From: a virus
Length of the DNA: 50,567 bases
IMG/VR virus record: IMGVR_UViG_3300006790_000025
Coordinates: 1 to 50,567 of that record
Reading direction: 5' to 3' (one strand)
Within the stretch, counting starts at the first letter, position 1. Every line of letters starts with the position of its first letter. The notes below the pieces were generated by a model. It did not search any database. It worked only from the letters and a program-made list of their open reading frames with translations, and was not told the origin of the DNA. Positions 41,625 through 48,248 of this stretch are shown piece after piece. The translations under genes and the position numbers were made by a program.

Positions 41625-42028
41625 TACAAGCACTCTTACCTAGTATTCTTCCTGCTGTAACAGATATTGTCGGAAGATTTCTGCCTGAAGACAAAGAAGC
41701 TAAAGCAAAAGCTCAACGAGAAATAGAGTCGCAACTAGCAGCACACCTCGCTAAGATTGATGTGGGTCAGCTAGAAATAAACAAGACTGAGGCGGCTCAT
41801 CGTTCTATTTGGGTGAGCGGTTGGAGACCGTTTATCGGCTGGTCGTGCGGAGTTGCACTCGCATGGACGTATGTTATCACTCCTATTCTTAATTTTATTC
41901 TTGCACAAACAGGACACTTAATGGATTTACCTGCTATGGATATGGGAGAGATGATGCCTGTCTTGATGGGAATGTTGGGATTGGGAGGCCTCAGAACCTT
42001 CGAAAAATTTAAAGGCGTTGCAAAATAA
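41621..42028 (+). CDS. GTA-type holin (holin_3TM family candidate)
   Basis: The protein is 135 aa. The segment EINKTEAAHRSIWVSGWRPF followed by IGWSCGVALAWTYVITPILN is the family signature (gene-transfer-agent holin, PF11351 from memory), with further hydrophobic helices at about 80-105 and 112-128 (MMPVLMGMLGLGG). It would open the inner membrane for lysis. No endolysin gene lies beside it. Confidence 0.78.
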   Translation: MIQALLPSILPAVTDIVGRFLPEDKEAKAKAQREIESQLAAHLAKIDVGQLEINKTEAAHRSIWVSGWRPFIGWSCGVALAWTYVITPILNFILAQTGHLMDLPAMDMGEMMPVLMGMLGLGGLRTFEKFKGVAK

Positions 42029-42045
42029 GAGTCTTGTGTTATATT
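42018..42045 (+). promoter_or_regulatory. Sigma70-like promoter for the last plus-strand gene
   Basis: TTGCAA (42018-42023, 4/6) and TATATT (42040-42045, 5/6) are 16 bp apart, starting within the end of the holin gene, 60 bp before the ATG at 42106. A short inverted repeat GTAAG/CTTAC follows at 42052-42073 in the leader. Confidence 0.5.
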
Positions 42046-42105
42046 AATATAGTAAGTGCTTTTAAAGGCTTACATAAAATCAATGCTTAACTAATAGAGG
42101 TTGAT

Positions 42106-42372
42106 ATGCATATCAATTATTTTTCAAAAACACTACCATATGACTACGCTTCTTATACTTCTTCTTTTGCAAAGGAGATGGAGAAATCTTTTAAGATGTC
42201 GGAGCGTGTGGCAAACAAATACAAAGAGGCAGCAATCGAGCAAAAGCTCGAAGTTCTTCGATATCAACGTGAGAAGTTAGACGAACAGATTATGAATTAT
42301 GAAGTTCAACTGGCTGATGTATCAATGGTTGATATCAGCGAAACGAAGGACCATAAGCCCACAGAGCAATAG
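42106..42372 (+). CDS. Hypothetical helical protein (88 aa)
   Basis: GAGG precedes the ATG. After an aromatic N-terminus (YFSKTLPYDYASYTSSF) the protein is a charged helix/coiled coil (ERVANKYKEAAIEQKLEVLR, then KLDEQIMNYEVQL). It probably has its own promoter. Its last 38 bases overlap the end of the minus-strand oxygenase gene. No family recognised. Confidence 0.68.
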   Translation: MHINYFSKTLPYDYASYTSSFAKEMEKSFKMSERVANKYKEAAIEQKLEVLRYQREKLDEQIMNYEVQLADVSMVDISETKDHKPTEQ

Positions 42373-42904
42373 AATGCTTTTCATTTCGTGTTACATGTTT
42401 AACACGATGCCAGAGATAAGAGGGGAAGACAATAATGCTTCCTCTCTTTTTTAATTCAGGAACATCTATAATTCTTTTGTTGTAAGACTTTGAAGGCTTG
42501 CCCCAGCTAAACTGAAACTCACCGCCTTCATAGTCATCATTGAGAGTAACAACTAAAGAGAGCTTACGAACTTTCTCAGGAATAATCTCACGTTCCAGAG
42601 TATCTATATGCCAACCGTAGTGGTTTCCCTCATAGTAAGTTGAGAACTGCATCACCTCGCATCCTGTGATATCGAAGTTCCAACCTGCTTCCTGATTTGC
42701 TAAGATCATACACTTGAAGAATATATCGGATAAGTCTGCATCATCTATCCATGATAGCTTGCTTTTTCTAATATCGTCATCAATTACTTTATCTTCTGTC
42801 GTAGCATCTTCCGATATAAAATTACGAGAAAGCAAGATAAGATCATCACAGAACTTATTCGACAGGGCTTCCTCGCTGCTCCAATAATTTTGATAGCTAA
42901 TCAT
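42335..42904 (-). CDS. 2-oxoglutarate/Fe(II)-dependent oxygenase
   Basis: The protein is 189 aa, of the prolyl-4-hydroxylase/PKHD type. Iron ligands are H99-x-D101 (YGWHIDT) and probably H166 (YLWHRVKHVT). The 2OG-binding basic residue position reads NEKHSIALW, with Lys instead of the usual Arg (GxRxSLVxW). The jelly-roll strands LSLVVTLNDDYEGGEFQF and GSIIVFPS are typical. It follows the ribonucleotide reductase by eight bases. Substrate unknown (protein or nucleic-acid hydroxylation are the known family roles). Its 3' end overlaps the converging gene. Confidence 0.85.
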   Translation of the reverse strand: MISYQNYWSSEEALSNKFCDDLILLSRNFISEDATTEDKVIDDDIRKSKLSWIDDADLSDIFFKCMILANQEAGWNFDITGCEVMQFSTYYEGNHYGWHIDTLEREIIPEKVRKLSLVVTLNDDYEGGEFQFSWGKPSKSYNKRIIDVPELKKRGSIIVFPSYLWHRVKHVTRNEKHSIALWAYGPSFR

Positions 42905-42912
42905 AATACTTG

Positions 42913-44598
42913 TTATACTCCACAGCTACCGCCGTGTCCAGTGATGTCACAAATATCATGAGTTTCTACACTCTCCTCAAACTCTTCACCTAGTTTTTCT
43001 ACAGCTTCTTTGTAAAGCACACGGCTAAGTGGCTGGCCTCCCCTGCACCCGTCAGGGTACACAGTGAAACCGCGCAGCCTGTGAGCGTGAGAAGCAAGAG
43101 TATCAGAAAACTCATCGATAATGTCTTCATTGTTAAACTTGCTTCCCCACTGAGGTAAATTAATAGTTGATGAAATAGACATGTCTACATAGTCTTGAAC
43201 ATCTGCTTGAAACTTTATTCTTCTTTTATAATCTTCAGAAAGATCAAGAGCAGACTCAATGCTATCAGGATTAACACCATAAAGATCAATGATCTCTTGG
43301 GCTGCACTGTCTACTACATATTGATAGTGCCAACGATTACCGCCTTTAAGATACCTACGTTTGTAGGCAACAGCAAAGATAGGCTCAACACCTGTAGAAG
43401 TTCCAGCTAATATACCAATGGAACCTGTAGGAGCAATCGCTCTATTAGCAACAGGAGCACTGCAGTTAAGAGTATTACTAAACTTAGAACTGATGTGATC
43501 ACTTACTCCTTTGTATACCGACAGCCACTTATGAAGCTCTTCTGTAACTTCATACTTATTACCTGATTTAATCAGCCATTCATGTAAGCCCATAAGACCA
43601 AGACCTAGCCTACGATTTTTCTCTCTTGTCTTATAAACTTTATCATAAGGTAGTTTAGCACGTAATGTGCCACATAAAAGAAACTTAGTAGCTAACTCAA
43701 CTATGTCTGAAAACTCTGCAAGATTGTCAATACGACCCATGTTAATAGAGCCAAGATTACAAACATCCGAATCATCTGCTGACGTGACTTCAGTACAAGC
43801 GTTGCGTAATGTTTCATTTTCTTTTTCAAAGAAGTTAAATGAAAAGCCCGGTTCTGCTGTTGATAAGGCTTGTCGAATATTCTTCCTAAAAGTATCCCCA
43901 ACATCTCCTGTTCTCCAATAATTAAGAAGCCAATCAGTATCGTAGTTCACACTGATATTGGTCATGTCTAAAGGAGCAGTGTAGTTAAAGTCTTGTTCTT
44001 TAACCTGACCTATGCTGAATCCTGTATCTCCTACAGGCATGTCATACCAGTTCTTACTCGAAAGAAACTTATCTATGTCTGGATGCTGCCAGTTTAAGCT
44101 GGCATAGATAGCAGACCTACGGCTTCCTCCCTGCATTACCCTGCGACCAATCTCATTGACCATCTGCATCTTGGGAATAGGGCCAGAGGCGAGGCCTCCT
44201 GTACCATTTAGAAGGCGTCCTTCCTCACGATAAACAGAATAGTCAACTCCTATTCCACCACCTGTCATCAGACATGATTCAGCTTTCCAAGAAATGTTAG
44301 CCCAGTCCTCACGAGTATCTTCTTCTGCTTTTAACAGATAACAGTTATTAAAGAACTTATTATCTCGACCAGCATAATATAAATATCTTCCACCGGGAAT
44401 AAACTTTAAATCAGTTATTATTCTTTTTAGTTCATCCTTGTCTTCTTTACAAAGATATTCTTGGCAAACGTCATCAACAAGCGTAGATGACAAAGCATCC
44501 CAAGTCTCACATCCATGATGTGCATATTTCTGTTTGAAAATGTCCTCGCTAAATTTTGAGCGAAACATGGGGTTTTCATTGCTACGGAACGTAGCCAT
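42913..44598 (-). CDS. nrdJ: Ribonucleotide reductase, class II-like (B12-dependent) large chain
   Basis: The protein is 561 aa. Active-site residues: C86 (NNCYLLK) and C280 (DVCNLGSIN) as redox pair candidates, thiyl Cys and Glu in NACTE (266-270), substrate-loop APTGSIG (389-395), and a C-terminal reducing pair CDITGHGGSC (550-559). The GTGSI-type loop, the GGGIGVDYS region and the compact size fit adenosylcobalamin-dependent class II enzymes. No R2-type small subunit or NrdG activase lies in the window, which agrees. It supplies dNTPs from host ribonucleotides for replication. Host cobalamin would be needed (inference). Confidence 0.88.
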   Translation of the reverse strand: MATFRSNENPMFRSKFSEDIFKQKYAHHGCETWDALSSTLVDDVCQEYLCKEDKDELKRIITDLKFIPGGRYLYYAGRDNKFFNNCYLLKAEEDTREDWANISWKAESCLMTGGGIGVDYSVYREEGRLLNGTGGLASGPIPKMQMVNEIGRRVMQGGSRRSAIYASLNWQHPDIDKFLSSKNWYDMPVGDTGFSIGQVKEQDFNYTAPLDMTNISVNYDTDWLLNYWRTGDVGDTFRKNIRQALSTAEPGFSFNFFEKENETLRNACTEVTSADDSDVCNLGSINMGRIDNLAEFSDIVELATKFLLCGTLRAKLPYDKVYKTREKNRRLGLGLMGLHEWLIKSGNKYEVTEELHKWLSVYKGVSDHISSKFSNTLNCSAPVANRAIAPTGSIGILAGTSTGVEPIFAVAYKRRYLKGGNRWHYQYVVDSAAQEIIDLYGVNPDSIESALDLSEDYKRRIKFQADVQDYVDMSISSTINLPQWGSKFNNEDIIDEFSDTLASHAHRLRGFTVYPDGCRGGQPLSRVLYKEAVEKLGEEFEESVETHDICDITGHGGSCGV

Positions 44599-44623
44599 GT
44601 CATTTCTCCTTTATAAATGTAGT

Positions 44624-44833
44624 TTAAGAAATAGGTGCGGTGTAGGATAAATTAGACCGGACGATGTAGATAGGTCGAGTGTAGTTAGAAAGAACTTGTT
44701 TTTCCACCCAAGCTTTAACTTTCATATAGCCTCTGCTGTGCCAATAATGTTCGATGTTTTTTACAAGCTTCAAAGAGTCTGAATGAGATGCTAAATAATT
44801 TCCTTTAGGTGTAGGATTTAATTTGTACGACAT
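44624..44833 (-). CDS. Hypothetical protein upstream of nrdJ (69 aa)
   Basis: AGGAG lies nine bases before the ATG. A Tyr/His/Lys-rich small protein (SLKLVKNIEHYWHSRGYMKV, then KAWVEKQVLSNYTRPIYIV). The Trp-x-x-Lys helix and following strand suggest a small folded domain. No family recognised. First gene after a promoter-like sequence at 44869-44896, co-oriented with nrdJ. Confidence 0.68.
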   Translation of the reverse strand: MSYKLNPTPKGNYLASHSDSLKLVKNIEHYWHSRGYMKVKAWVEKQVLSNYTRPIYIVRSNLSYTAPIS

Positions 44834-44868
44834 TATTTATAGCTCCTCTTTCAGGGTGAAACAGTTAT

Positions 44869-44896
44869 ATTATCAGTAGATAAAGTGATAGGCAAA
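44869..44896 (-). promoter_or_regulatory. Sigma70-like promoter before the nrdJ unit
   Basis: On the minus strand TTTGCC (44891-44896) and GATAAT (44869-44874, 5/6) are 16 bp apart; shifting by one gives TTGCCT with TAATAT at 17 bp. It would drive the 69-aa gene, nrdJ and the oxygenase separately from the replication genes upstream. Confidence 0.45.
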
Positions 44897-44905
44897 GTTA
44901 ATAAT

Positions 44906-45286
44906 TTAGTCAAGGTTTTTTAACATCTTAGAGATTTCTTTTTCAGACATGCCTTCAATTTTTTCATAAAGATAGTCAAGATACCATTTAGCTTTTCCTA
45001 AATCTTTCTTAGGAGTGCCTTTATAACCGTACCTCCAAAGGTATTTAAATATCTGTCCTTTTAGATATCCCATAAATTCAACGCGAGACATGCTTGCTTC
45101 AATTGCTTTGATTGCTTCAATACCATTTCTATTGTAATGAGCAGGTCTAGAAACGTCATCAAACTTTTTATAATTATCTGGCTTCGTCATGTATAGTATC
45201 TCGTCTTCACCTTCCTCTGGTTTTTCCATTACGGTTATGGCTGCATCATGTGCATCTTGTAACTTCTTCCAGTCTTTATACTTCAT
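44906..45286 (-). CDS. DUF3310-type protein (126 aa)
   Basis: The segments RPAHYNRNGIEAIKAIEASM and EFMGYLKGQIFKYLWRYGYK with DLGKAKWYLDYL are the signature of DUF3310 phage proteins, sometimes called nucleotide-kinase-like without clear proof. I use ATG 45286: its A is shared with the TAA of the preceding small gene (TAATG), showing coupling; a TTG at 45295 has no ribosome site. About 30 extra residues precede the domain. Confidence 0.85.
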   Translation of the reverse strand: MKYKDWKKLQDAHDAAITVMEKPEEGEDEILYMTKPDNYKKFDDVSRPAHYNRNGIEAIKAIEASMSRVEFMGYLKGQIFKYLWRYGYKGTPKKDLGKAKWYLDYLYEKIEGMSEKEISKMLKNLD

Positions 45287-45450
45287 TAGAAACAACGTGA
45301 CGCAGTGTAAAGCCTATGGGCTTTTCCTGTATATGCACTTGCGCCTCCTGTTCTCATGTAAATCTGTTCAATGGCATCGTCTTCAGAAGATGCTCGAACA
45401 CCCTGTGCCATTAAACGACCGTCGTAATATACGTTGTAATAAGCCATCAT
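45286..45450 (-). CDS. Small conserved-looking protein, coupled to DUF3310 gene (54 aa)
   Basis: The frame begins MMAYYNVYYDGRLMAQGVRA and continues SSEDDAIEQIYMRTGGASAY before ending in ...SRCF and TAA. The stop overlaps the start of the DUF3310 gene by one base, and the upstream gene ends five bases before, so it fills the operon gap exactly. The fold hint is a short beta-beta-alpha (Y-x-V-Y-x-DGR followed by an EDDAIEQI helix). Function unknown. The second ATG at 45447 is an alternative start. Confidence 0.7.
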   Translation of the reverse strand: MMAYYNVYYDGRLMAQGVRASSEDDAIEQIYMRTGGASAYTGKAHRLYTASRCF

Positions 45451-45455
45451 CACTT

Positions 45456-45869
45456 TCAATCCTTTGATGCGTTAATGAGTACGTTAATTCTACGATAAGG
45501 AAATTCTACATCTCCGTCAAGAACTTTCTTGTAGTATCGACGTGCGTAATCTGGATCAATACCAGCAAGCTCACAGATAGGCTCAAACGTAGAAGCAGTT
45601 ACACAAGCTGGTAAACTAAACCACTTATGAGCGGCACGTCTGTTGTTAACGGATTCAAGAGGTTCTCCTTTGTATGCTTCTTTTGTAGCGTCCAATAAGC
45701 TTTGAATAAAGACTGCAATAAATAACATTCTTTCTGGACTAGATGCTTGTTCGTTCTCTGTTGCTTCTAGATTTGTATGGTCAAAAGATAAGTCACTCCA
45801 AAAAAAATCAAAGCCATCAGACTCATTTAAGATAAATTCTTCTGTTTCTTTTTCTTCTTTCTCAGCCAT
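45456..45869 (-). CDS. Hypothetical protein of the replication module (137 aa)
   Basis: An acidic N-terminal 40 residues (KEEKETEEFILNESDGFDFF) precede a helical domain: ERMLFIAVFIQSLLDATKEA, SVNNRRAAHKWFSLPACV, FEPICELAGIDPDYARRYYK. The last part resembles a helix-turn-helix seen in small marine-phage proteins. It overlaps the endonuclease I gene by 43 bases. DNA-binding is possible, not shown. Confidence 0.72.
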   Translation of the reverse strand: MAEKEEKETEEFILNESDGFDFFWSDLSFDHTNLEATENEQASSPERMLFIAVFIQSLLDATKEAYKGEPLESVNNRRAAHKWFSLPACVTASTFEPICELAGIDPDYARRYYKKVLDGDVEFPYRRINVLINASKD

Positions 45870-46270
45870 TCTTTTGGAACCACTTTATCCGACCACAGAA
45901 AACCATGTTTATCACACCACATTGCATAAGTTGTTTTACTTTTTTTAGAAATAGTAGAGTTTGGAGACATCAAAACAAAACGAATATCTAAGTCAGGATT
46001 ACACTTCTTTACATAAAGCATCTTCTGTCTATCAGCTACGTTAAACCAACCCTTGCACTCTATTACAATTCCGTTAGGAAGAATAAAATCAGGAAGGTAG
46101 GTTCTGTCTTTGGCTGGAATTATGTACGGAATTGTGTACGGTTCAAACTCATATTCAATTTTTCTCTTATCTAAATCTTCTGCAACTGTCCTTTCAAAGT
46201 TTGATCTAAATTTACCACTGCGCTTGCCGTATTGATTACTGCGTTTGCTCAATGAAAACCTCTTCGACAT
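45827..46270 (-). CDS. T7 endonuclease I-like Holliday junction resolvase
   Basis: From ATG 46270 the residues E26, D61 (TYLPDFILPNG) and E71-C-K73 (IVIECKGWF) keep the exact spacing of T7 gp3 E20, D55, E65 and K67 (35, 10, 2), so the PD-(D/E)XK site is intact. In T7 this homodimer cuts branched DNA before packaging and helps degrade host DNA. A TTG at 46252 (KRSNQYGKRS) has AAGAGG six bases upstream and is a serious alternative start. The C-terminus is Lys-rich and overlaps the next gene. Confidence 0.9.
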   Translation of the reverse strand: MSKRFSLSKRSNQYGKRSGKFRSNFERTVAEDLDKRKIEYEFEPYTIPYIIPAKDRTYLPDFILPNGIVIECKGWFNVADRQKMLYVKKCNPDLDIRFVLMSPNSTISKKSKTTYAMWCDKHGFLWSDKVVPKEWLRKKKKKQKNLS

Positions 46271-47090
46271 TAGGCTCACGTTCAACTACAGTTAAGTAGC
46301 GTGTTCCGTTAGAATATTTAAACGCTCTCAGATTAGGCCAACATTTAGTCTTATGAGAACAGTACGAGCATCCTACAGATAGCTTTCGATTACCTGACTT
46401 ACCATCTTCCTCATCCCAATAACACAGATCAGGTGGAGTATCTTTAGCTAGTGCGTTTCTAACATCATCAATTCTTTTATTAACATCCATCATTTGATTT
46501 CTGTCAATATTCATTATAGCAATCTCACCACTCTGTTTATCTAAGACAACAAAAGCAGCACGACTGTCCTTATTCTTTTCCGCATATCCGCTAATCTGTG
46601 CTAGGTATCCAAAGGGATCATCAAAGAAAAGAGTTTCATTTTTAAATTTTAAAAGAGATCGTCCAGAGGCAGACTTAAAGTCAACCAACACTCCATCTAT
46701 TCGACCATCTGAATGTCCTAATACACCCTTAACATTATGCTCTTCTTGCTGATCAGTGACGGAGTGTCCTGATGTTTTAACTAATAGAACAAGAAGTTCT
46801 TCAATGATTGAACCGTAAAGAAATTTAAGAAGAGTAGAGTAAGAAAACTTTTCTGTATCAGATTTTTCTTTCTCTTGATTGGAGTACCAAAGCTGACGAA
46901 GAGGCTTACCTATCGAAGACATTCGAACAACTTCTCTTTCGCCTTCTTCAGTATTGGAACGAGTGAGGGAAGCCACTACAGCTTTTTTAACATTCTCCCC
47001 GAACTCTTCTAAGTCTTCTTTAGAAGGTTCTAACCCTTTATCCCAAAGGGTTTCAAGATCATTAAGGAGATAATCAAAGCTGGCGGTCAT
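46236..47090 (-). CDS. RecB/Cas4-like PD-(D/E)XK exonuclease
   Basis: The protein is 284 aa. Nuclease motifs: GHSDGRIDGVLVDFKSASGR, with D at GRIDG and D-x-K in VDFKS, and a QISGYAEK helix following. The C-terminal part holds four Cys, LCYW and GCSYCSHKTKC, spaced like the iron-sulfur or structural metal cluster of Cas4/RecB-type nucleases. It takes the genomic place of the T7 gp6 exonuclease, next to SSB and endonuclease I. Likely role: resection or degradation of host DNA and recombination. The reading overlaps the resolvase start by 35 bases. Confidence 0.82.
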   Translation of the reverse strand: MTASFDYLLNDLETLWDKGLEPSKEDLEEFGENVKKAVVASLTRSNTEEGEREVVRMSSIGKPLRQLWYSNQEKEKSDTEKFSYSTLLKFLYGSIIEELLVLLVKTSGHSVTDQQEEHNVKGVLGHSDGRIDGVLVDFKSASGRSLLKFKNETLFFDDPFGYLAQISGYAEKNKDSRAAFVVLDKQSGEIAIMNIDRNQMMDVNKRIDDVRNALAKDTPPDLCYWDEEDGKSGNRKLSVGCSYCSHKTKCWPNLRAFKYSNGTRYLTVVEREPNVEEVFIEQTQ

Positions 47091-47108
47091 AGTGGCTTCC
47101 CTCTAGTT

Positions 47109-47151
47109 GAACAGAGCAGGGTAAGGAGAAAGAAAAACCCCCGCTCTGTTC
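47109..47151 (-). ncRNA. 9-bp stem-loop in the SSB-exonuclease gap
   Basis: GAACAGAGC (47109-47117) and GCTCTGTTC (47143-47151) are perfect arms around 25 nt; on the minus-strand RNA a further GGG/CCC pairing can extend it. No T-run follows on the minus strand, so it is not an intrinsic terminator. RNA processing or uncoupling of SSB from exonuclease expression is possible. Confidence 0.6.
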
Positions 47152-47158
47152 TATTCAA

Positions 47159-47650
47159 TTAAAAAGGAGCAGGTTCTTCAGTGTACCCACCTTCAACAGC
47201 AGAGAAACCTCCACCACTGTCTCCTGCACCTTCATACTCTACTAGGTCTACTACCTGAACTCCTTTCAGATAGAAGCCATTCTGTCCTTTACGAGGTCCA
47301 CCCTTATAAGGCGACACATCAAAAAGAACATTTACATTAGAACCATTACCAATAAGCTTGGTCATGGGATTAGTCTGAGCATCTACCACACGAGGCCGAG
47401 GATTATCAGAACCGTCACGACTCTTTGCATAGTTACGAAGAGTGACATACTGACCTCGTTGTCCTGAGTAAGGCTTTCCTTCTTCAGCTTGATCAGTTTT
47501 AACTTCTAATCCTAGCTCTTCCGCAATCCCAATATTTTTCTTATTAAGATTACCTACGTCAATTGAGTAGCGAAAGTCATCAGGAGAGAACTTGGAAGCC
47601 TGTGGTTGATAGACTTTAGCCCAGTATGCTTTTCCAGATATCACTGCCAT
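47159..47650 (-). CDS. Single-stranded DNA-binding protein (T7 gp2.5-like role)
   Basis: AAGGAA precedes the ATG. The protein is 163 aa: an OB-type body (GKAYWAKVYQPQASKFSPDD; YVTLRNYAKSRDGSDNPRPR; VLFDVSPYKGGPRKGQNGFY) and a flexible Gly-rich acidic tail ending EEPAPF. An acidic tail closed by Phe is how T7 gp2.5 and bacterial SSB recruit polymerase and helicase. It lies between polymerase and exonuclease genes. Confidence 0.82.
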   Translation of the reverse strand: MAVISGKAYWAKVYQPQASKFSPDDFRYSIDVGNLNKKNIGIAEELGLEVKTDQAEEGKPYSGQRGQYVTLRNYAKSRDGSDNPRPRVVDAQTNPMTKLIGNGSNVNVLFDVSPYKGGPRKGQNGFYLKGVQVVDLVEYEGAGDSGGGFSAVEGGYTEEPAPF

Positions 47651-47698
47651 TTTCTTAAAGTTCCTTTGTTTCGATCAGTTTCAGTTTGGTTTCAGTAG

Positions 47699-48247
47699 TT
47701 ACGAGATGCTCCGATATGAGGAGCCAGAGCCAACATACTCAGCCGCATCGGCCATGTCAAGAAGTTTTTTTGGCGGCATCAAATCTTTTATCGGTTTGTT
47801 ATAACAATCGGCTGGAACAATATAATCATTGTCCCCATCTATATCTCCTTTCTTTAAAAATTTAGCGGTATTCATAAAGTTTTTCTTCGAGTCAAATCCA
47901 AGAATCCAGCCTTTAGATTTATCAGAAAGAACACGACAGAACACATAGTAGTCACAGTCTTGCCTAGTATTATAAGCGGCTATGCTACACTCGTAATAGG
48001 CTAGAGGTTTTACTTTTGCAGTTTTACTCTTTACGTCTATCTTAGTGCCGTCTGGTAAAACAAGATCGTAATCATAGGTGTTTGCAATCTTACAGTTACC
48101 GTTGAGATAAGCAGCAACCATTAACTCTCCTAGAAAACCAACATGATTTCCTTTACCTTTTGATATAGAGTTTTTGAGACGACCTAGTTTCTTTGCTGAA
48201 TCTTCAGCAGACTTTCTCATCTCATGAGTAATTATCATTTCGTACAT
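47699..48247 (-). CDS. PD-(D/E)XK nuclease-like protein (182 aa)
   Basis: The core GFLGELMVAAYLNG, then YDYDLVLPDGTKIDVKSKTA, then ECSIAAYN and DYYVFCRVLSDKSKGWILGF shows the E..D..D-V-K arrangement of restriction-like folds (catalytic D in YDYDLV, D-x-K in IDVKS). It is a type common in phage replication modules, with unknown target. It starts one base after the polymerase stop; a second in-frame ATG lies three codons in. Confidence 0.75.
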   Translation of the reverse strand: MYEMIITHEMRKSAEDSAKKLGRLKNSISKGKGNHVGFLGELMVAAYLNGNCKIANTYDYDLVLPDGTKIDVKSKTAKVKPLAYYECSIAAYNTRQDCDYYVFCRVLSDKSKGWILGFDSKKNFMNTAKFLKKGDIDGDNDYIVPADCYNKPIKDLMPPKKLLDMADAAEYVGSGSSYRSIS

Positions 48248-48248
48248 C

